Positions 61,005 to 64,000 of a DNA stretch of 64,000 bases are shown piece after piece; position 1 is the first letter of the stretch, and the number at the start of each line of letters is the position of its first letter. This DNA comes from Anaerolineae bacterium. Its GTDB lineage: Bacteria > Chloroflexota > Anaerolineae > 4572-78 > J111. Location of the stretch: contig JAHDWA010000013.1 of NCBI GenBank assembly GCA_023382535.1, positions 160,960-224,959 on the forward strand, read 5' to 3'. The notes beneath the pieces were generated by a model. That model was not told where the DNA came from, made no database searches, and saw nothing but the letters and a program-made list of their open reading frames with translations. Position numbers and translations under genes: made by a program.

Positions 61005-62645
61005 ATGGCGGAAGCCGATAGGCTATCTGAAGAGTGGCAAGGGTTGCCGTGGAAGCAGTACCAGCGCAACGTTTACCGCCTGCAACAACGCATCTACCAA
61101 GCCAAGCGACGGAACCAGATCAGGCAAGTCCACAACTTACAACGGCTGCTGCTGCGCTCCTGGTCAGCCCGGTGTTTAGCCGTGCGGCAGGTGACGCAAG
61201 ACAACCGAGGCAAACGAACTGCCGGGGTAGATGGGGTGGCTGCGCTAACCCCACAGCAACGGTTGGTTTTGGCTCAGGAGTTGCGCCACCTGGACCAGGC
61301 AGCCGACCCGGTACGACGGGTGTACATTCCCAAAACCGAGACGGAGTTAAGACCGCTCGGCATCCCGACGATGGTAGACCGGGCGCGTCAAGCCCTGGTC
61401 AAACTGGGTCTGGAACCGGAATGGGAGGCGGTTTTTGAGCCGAACAGCTACGGTTTTCGACCCGGTCGCAGTGCCCACGATGCACTGGAAGCAATCTGGA
61501 ACTTCATCCGGCTCAAGCCCAAGTATGTGCTAGACGCCGACATCGAAAAATGCTTCGAGCGTATCTCTCATACCGCCTTGTTGGCAAAACTGTCCACCAT
61601 CCAGCCCATAACCAAACTCATTGGAGGCTGGCTAAAAGCCGGAATAATGGATAACGGCCAACTCCTCTATCCCGAAGCCGGAACGCCTCAAGGCGGGGTA
61701 ATTTCACCGTTACTGATGAATGTGGCCTTGCACGGTTTGGAACAAGCTCTGGTCGGTCCTTATTCTAAAAGAGAAAGACCGGCGGTTATCCGTTATGCCG
61801 ATGACCTCGTCATTTTGCATCACGACCTGACCACGCTGAAGCACCTCCAAAGCCAGGCCGAAAAGTGGCTGAAATCAATGGGACTGCACCTGAAAGCCAG
61901 CAAAACCAAAATCTGTCATACTCTGGAATCCTTCCAGGGAGAAGCAGGTTTTGACTTTCTGGGTTTCACCATCCGCCAAGTTCACGTAGGACGGTACAAA
62001 ACCCGGTCGTACCGAGGCCAAGCGGGTTTCAAGACCCTCATCACCCCCAGTCAAAAAGCCCAACAACGTCATCTGGCCCACCTGAAACACCTGATCCGCG
62101 ATTATCGCGGTAGTTCTCAGGCGGGCTTGATTGTCACGCTCAATCCGATCATTCGCGGCTGGACTAACTACTACCGCACCTGTTGTGCTAAACGAATCTT
62201 CAACCAGATGACCACTCGTCTGTTTTACAAACTGTTACGCTGGGCGGCCTTCCGTCACCCCCGCCAGGACAAAAGCTGGTGGTATCGCCGTTACTGGCGC
62301 AGATACGAAGGCAAGGTCCGCTTTAGCGACGGCGAATACTCTCTCTACCCCTACGAAGAAACAAAAATCAGGCGGCACACCAAAGTAATGGGCCACAAAA
62401 GTCCGTATGATGGCGATTGGGTCTACTGGGCGCAACGCTTGGAACGCGATCCCCTCAAACCGCTCAGTTGGGTGAAACTCTTGAAACGGCAATGCGGCAA
62501 ATGTGAAGAATGTGGATTACGCTTGACCACCGAGGACGTGATCGAAGTCCATCATCTCAATGGCAATCGCGCCGATAACCGCTATGCTAATCTGAGCCTG
62601 ATACACGGTCACTGTCACGATTTGGTTCACGCCAGGTGCTGCTGA
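61005..62645 (+). CDS. ltrA: group II intron reverse transcriptase/maturase with HNH endonuclease
   Basis: The 546-residue protein has an N-terminal RT0 region, RT blocks with DRARQALVKLGLEPEWEAVF, NSYGFRPGRSAHDAL, DADIEKCFERISH, GTPQGGVISPLL and the catalytic YADD in IRYADDLVILHH. A maturase (X) domain is around IIRGWTNYYRTCCAKRIF. The C-terminal HNH nuclease shows CGKCEECGLRL, EVHHLNGNRADNRYANLSLI and HGHCHDLVH. All catalytic residues are intact. It splices and mobilises its intron. Strong AAGGAGG precedes the ATG. Confidence 0.95.
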   Translation: MAEADRLSEEWQGLPWKQYQRNVYRLQQRIYQAKRRNQIRQVHNLQRLLLRSWSARCLAVRQVTQDNRGKRTAGVDGVAALTPQQRLVLAQELRHLDQAADPVRRVYIPKTETELRPLGIPTMVDRARQALVKLGLEPEWEAVFEPNSYGFRPGRSAHDALEAIWNFIRLKPKYVLDADIEKCFERISHTALLAKLSTIQPITKLIGGWLKAGIMDNGQLLYPEAGTPQGGVISPLLMNVALHGLEQALVGPYSKRERPAVIRYADDLVILHHDLTTLKHLQSQAEKWLKSMGLHLKASKTKICHTLESFQGEAGFDFLGFTIRQVHVGRYKTRSYRGQAGFKTLITPSQKAQQRHLAHLKHLIRDYRGSSQAGLIVTLNPIIRGWTNYYRTCCAKRIFNQMTTRLFYKLLRWAAFRHPRQDKSWWYRRYWRRYEGKVRFSDGEYSLYPYEETKIRRHTKVMGHKSPYDGDWVYWAQRLERDPLKPLSWVKLLKRQCGKCEECGLRLTTEDVIEVHHLNGNRADNRYANLSLIHGHCHDLVHARCC

Positions 62646-62664
62646 CAACAGCCCTGTGGCTGAA

Positions 62665-62698
62665 AAGCCGGATAAGGTGAAAATCTTAAGTCCGGTTT
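62665..62698 (+). ncRNA. group II intron domain V
   Basis: Thirty-four bases form the catalytic hairpin: AAGCCGGA pairs with TCCGGTTT (AGC catalytic triad at the start), a two-base bulge region, AAGGT pairs with ATCTT, closed by a GAAA tetraloop. Confidence 0.92.
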
Positions 62699-62771
62699 GG
62701 GAGTGGCAGTGGGGCGGGCGACCGCCTCACTGACCATAACTTAGCTGGCTTTTTGCTCCAAAAAGCACTTT

Positions 62772-63905
62772 TTAGCCAATGGAGTTATTACTATTTTGCT
62801 TGATTTTACCAAACCGGCACTCAATAACACGCCATTCATCTGTTATCAAAAACCAATATAACCATTCAGCAGTTGGTTCATACGCTTTTAACTTCGTTGT
62901 ATCTAAAAGGAAATGTCTTGGCATTAAACCCTCAACCATTGCTTTGCACAGATTACGAATTGCTGTCTCAGGTAATTCAAGAGATGCTAAAGCTTCTTCA
63001 AAAGTAGAACGCCATTGGATAAAACCCACCTCTGTAGAGGTATACATTTCCCACCAAGAGGTTGGATGAAACTTGTTGTCTACCGAATGTTGCGCAATAA
63101 GTATTTGCCAACCCTCATTGAGTTTAGCATGAAATGGCTGAAGGGCTTCACAAATTCCTTCCCGATAAGTATCTGGAGAAAGACCATCAACAAGCCAAAT
63201 ACGAGGTGGTACAAAACGGGAGGTAATAATTTCTTCAGGATAGGGTTGAGGTTGTTCCCAGTAAATCTCTACCTCGTCGCATCTTCCAAATAGTTTATAA
63301 TTCTGTCTTGCCTGTTCAATTGAGACTGGATTGCTACCATCCGTAACCCATCCACAGACTCGACATACTTTTTCTGAAGCAGGTTTTTTGAGAGTGTAGT
63401 GACCGCAATGAGGACATTGCACAAATTCTTCTGGTTCGAGTGTCCGATGACCACAACAAGGACAGAGTTGTTTAGCCGGCGGTGGGCTAACAAGTTTTAT
63501 GGACATTTCATTATAGATATGACTATCAAGAGGGTTGGTAGCAGGGTAAAGGACCGTCACATAACCACCTACGTGCCAGGTCCGAACCAGGGTTGAGTAA
63601 TAATTCGAGGGATTAAGAGCAAGATGCCAGCCGTCATAGCTACCTTCAAATGTTTTGATATATTGCCTATTATCCTGGTCGTAATATTCATAACGTGCCC
63701 GAATACTGGGGCCGATTTCATCGGTGCGTCCATCATCAAACCATTCACATTGCAAGATATAAGCCCGTGTGGCTACGCCATGCTGTAACAACCGAGTAAC
63801 TTTTTCACGATAATTTGCAGGCATACCTGCTTCAAATTCCCAACGCATTAAACGTGGTATTGGGTCACGTAGTTCAGGCTCGATTTCTGTTAAGTCTATC
63901 ATCAT
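62772..63905 (-). CDS. uncharacterised protein with CPCC-type zinc ribbon
   Basis: The 377-residue protein has an N-terminal ~140-residue mixed domain (YILQCEWFDDGRTDEIGPSI), then a Cys-rich segment: CPCCGHRTLE, CPHCGHYTL and CRVCGWVTDGSN followed by SIEQARQNYKLFGRCDE. The last block is that of the cysteine-rich CPCC family, whose members often accompany polymorphic toxins. The C-terminal ~140 residues are unassigned (GWQILIAQHSVDNKFHPTSW). It is AT-rich relative to the chromosome. An attC-like half site (63946-63967) ends 41 bases before its start, so it may be an integron cassette gene. Confidence 0.6.
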   Translation of the reverse strand: MMIDLTEIEPELRDPIPRLMRWEFEAGMPANYREKVTRLLQHGVATRAYILQCEWFDDGRTDEIGPSIRARYEYYDQDNRQYIKTFEGSYDGWHLALNPSNYYSTLVRTWHVGGYVTVLYPATNPLDSHIYNEMSIKLVSPPPAKQLCPCCGHRTLEPEEFVQCPHCGHYTLKKPASEKVCRVCGWVTDGSNPVSIEQARQNYKLFGRCDEVEIYWEQPQPYPEEIITSRFVPPRIWLVDGLSPDTYREGICEALQPFHAKLNEGWQILIAQHSVDNKFHPTSWWEMYTSTEVGFIQWRSTFEEALASLELPETAIRNLCKAMVEGLMPRHFLLDTTKLKAYEPTAEWLYWFLITDEWRVIECRFGKIKQNSNNSIG

Positions 63906-63945
63906 AACCTATTCTTGCTTTATCTTGTTTTCGTACTTCCAGCCA

Positions 63946-64000
63946 GCTAACGTTTGAGTTAAGCCGCACCGGGTCAGGCGTACAGAGACACAGCCACCCT
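63946..64000 (-). other. attC-like half site at window end
   Basis: On the minus strand GCGGCTTAACTCAAACGTTAG closely resembles the right half of well-known attC sites such as that of aadA1 (GCGCGGCTTAACTCAAGCGTTAG as remembered, with one mismatch in the shared part). It ends a site just before the zinc-ribbon gene. The other half would be outside the window. Confidence 0.5.

Larger units (their letters stand above)
60569..62737 (+). mobile_element. group II intron with reverse transcriptase-HNH ORF
   Basis: The 5' boundary is placed at GTGCGAC (consensus GUGYG) and the 3' end after domain VI at about 62737 (AT). The ~435-base 5' part has folded RNA domains I-IV. The ORF (61005-62645) lies in domain IV. 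Domain V is a textbook 34-mer at 62665-62698, and domain VI follows at 62705-62735. The intron is on the plus strand, opposite to the accessory genes on both sides. It appears full length and potentially active. Exact boundaries are inferred from consensus sequences. Confidence 0.88.

Noticed and set aside
1..64000. CRISPR arrays, tRNA, rRNA, transposase insertion sequences, prophage
   Set aside because: No regularly spaced repeats, no tRNA-like T-loop context, no rRNA stretches and no transposase or phage structural proteins were seen on either strand by eye.
58000..64000. Integron integrase gene
   Set aside because: No tyrosine recombinase motif (R...HxxR...Y) was found in any reading frame inspected, so only the term integron-like is used.

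Overview
The window looks like a chromosomal segment of a free-living bacterium, most likely a member of the Chloroflexota (Anaerolineae-like). This is an inference from gene content: moderate-to-high GC, chimeric HTH/kinase/receiver proteins, very long secreted beta-propellers, a GT87-type membrane protein, an LCP protein with a WG-repeat protein, and intergenic DNA full of short recurring simple-sequence words. No rRNA or tRNA gene was seen, no CRISPR array, and no transposase.

Layout. 0-7.9 kb: end of an acyl-CoA dehydrogenase, small uncharacterised genes, a reductase-like protein, a propionyl-CoA synthetase, an Imm33-like protein, a BrnT/BrnA toxin-antitoxin pair with a perfect operator palindrome over its promoter, and a methyltransferase. 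8-12 kb: one giant secreted beta-propeller. 12-19 kb: a minus-strand arabinoside-utilisation operon (binding lipoprotein, two permeases, two aldo/keto reductases, GH51 arabinofuranosidase). 19-24 kb: signalling genes (HTH-kinase-receiver chimera, hybrid kinase, receiver-CpaE-like ATPase). 24-31 kb: serine dehydratase, a hydrolase, and a TPP-riboswitch-controlled thiN-thiB-thiP operon.

31.3-43.3 kb is the most interesting part. A plus-strand run of seven genes (GNAT, ABC ATPase, FtsX/MacB-type permease, GT87-like protein, membrane propeller, histidine kinase, receiver) meets tail to tail with a minus-strand pair. That pair resembles the Mycobacterium tuberculosis Rv3377c/Rv3378c diterpene genes (class II diterpene cyclase plus a cis-prenyltransferase-fold diterpene synthase). 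The promoter regions at the two outer ends are near copies of each other: three RGTAC-YTTT-G elements with the same spacing and a TATAAT box at the same distance. I read the whole block as one co-regulated diterpenoid production, modification, export and sensing locus.

43-57.8 kb: LCP cell-envelope protein, WG-repeat protein, dihaem cytochrome c, a kinase-less 7TM-type sensor, two gene remnants around a CrtI-like oxidoreductase, a DEAD-box helicase, PyrE, and small metabolic genes. 58-64 kb: an accessory stretch of minus-strand cassette-like genes (Imm-5-like protein, DinB-like protein, RelE/Phd toxin-antitoxin, CPCC zinc-ribbon protein) separated by integron attC-like sequences and interrupted by a group II intron on the opposite strand. 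No integron integrase is visible.
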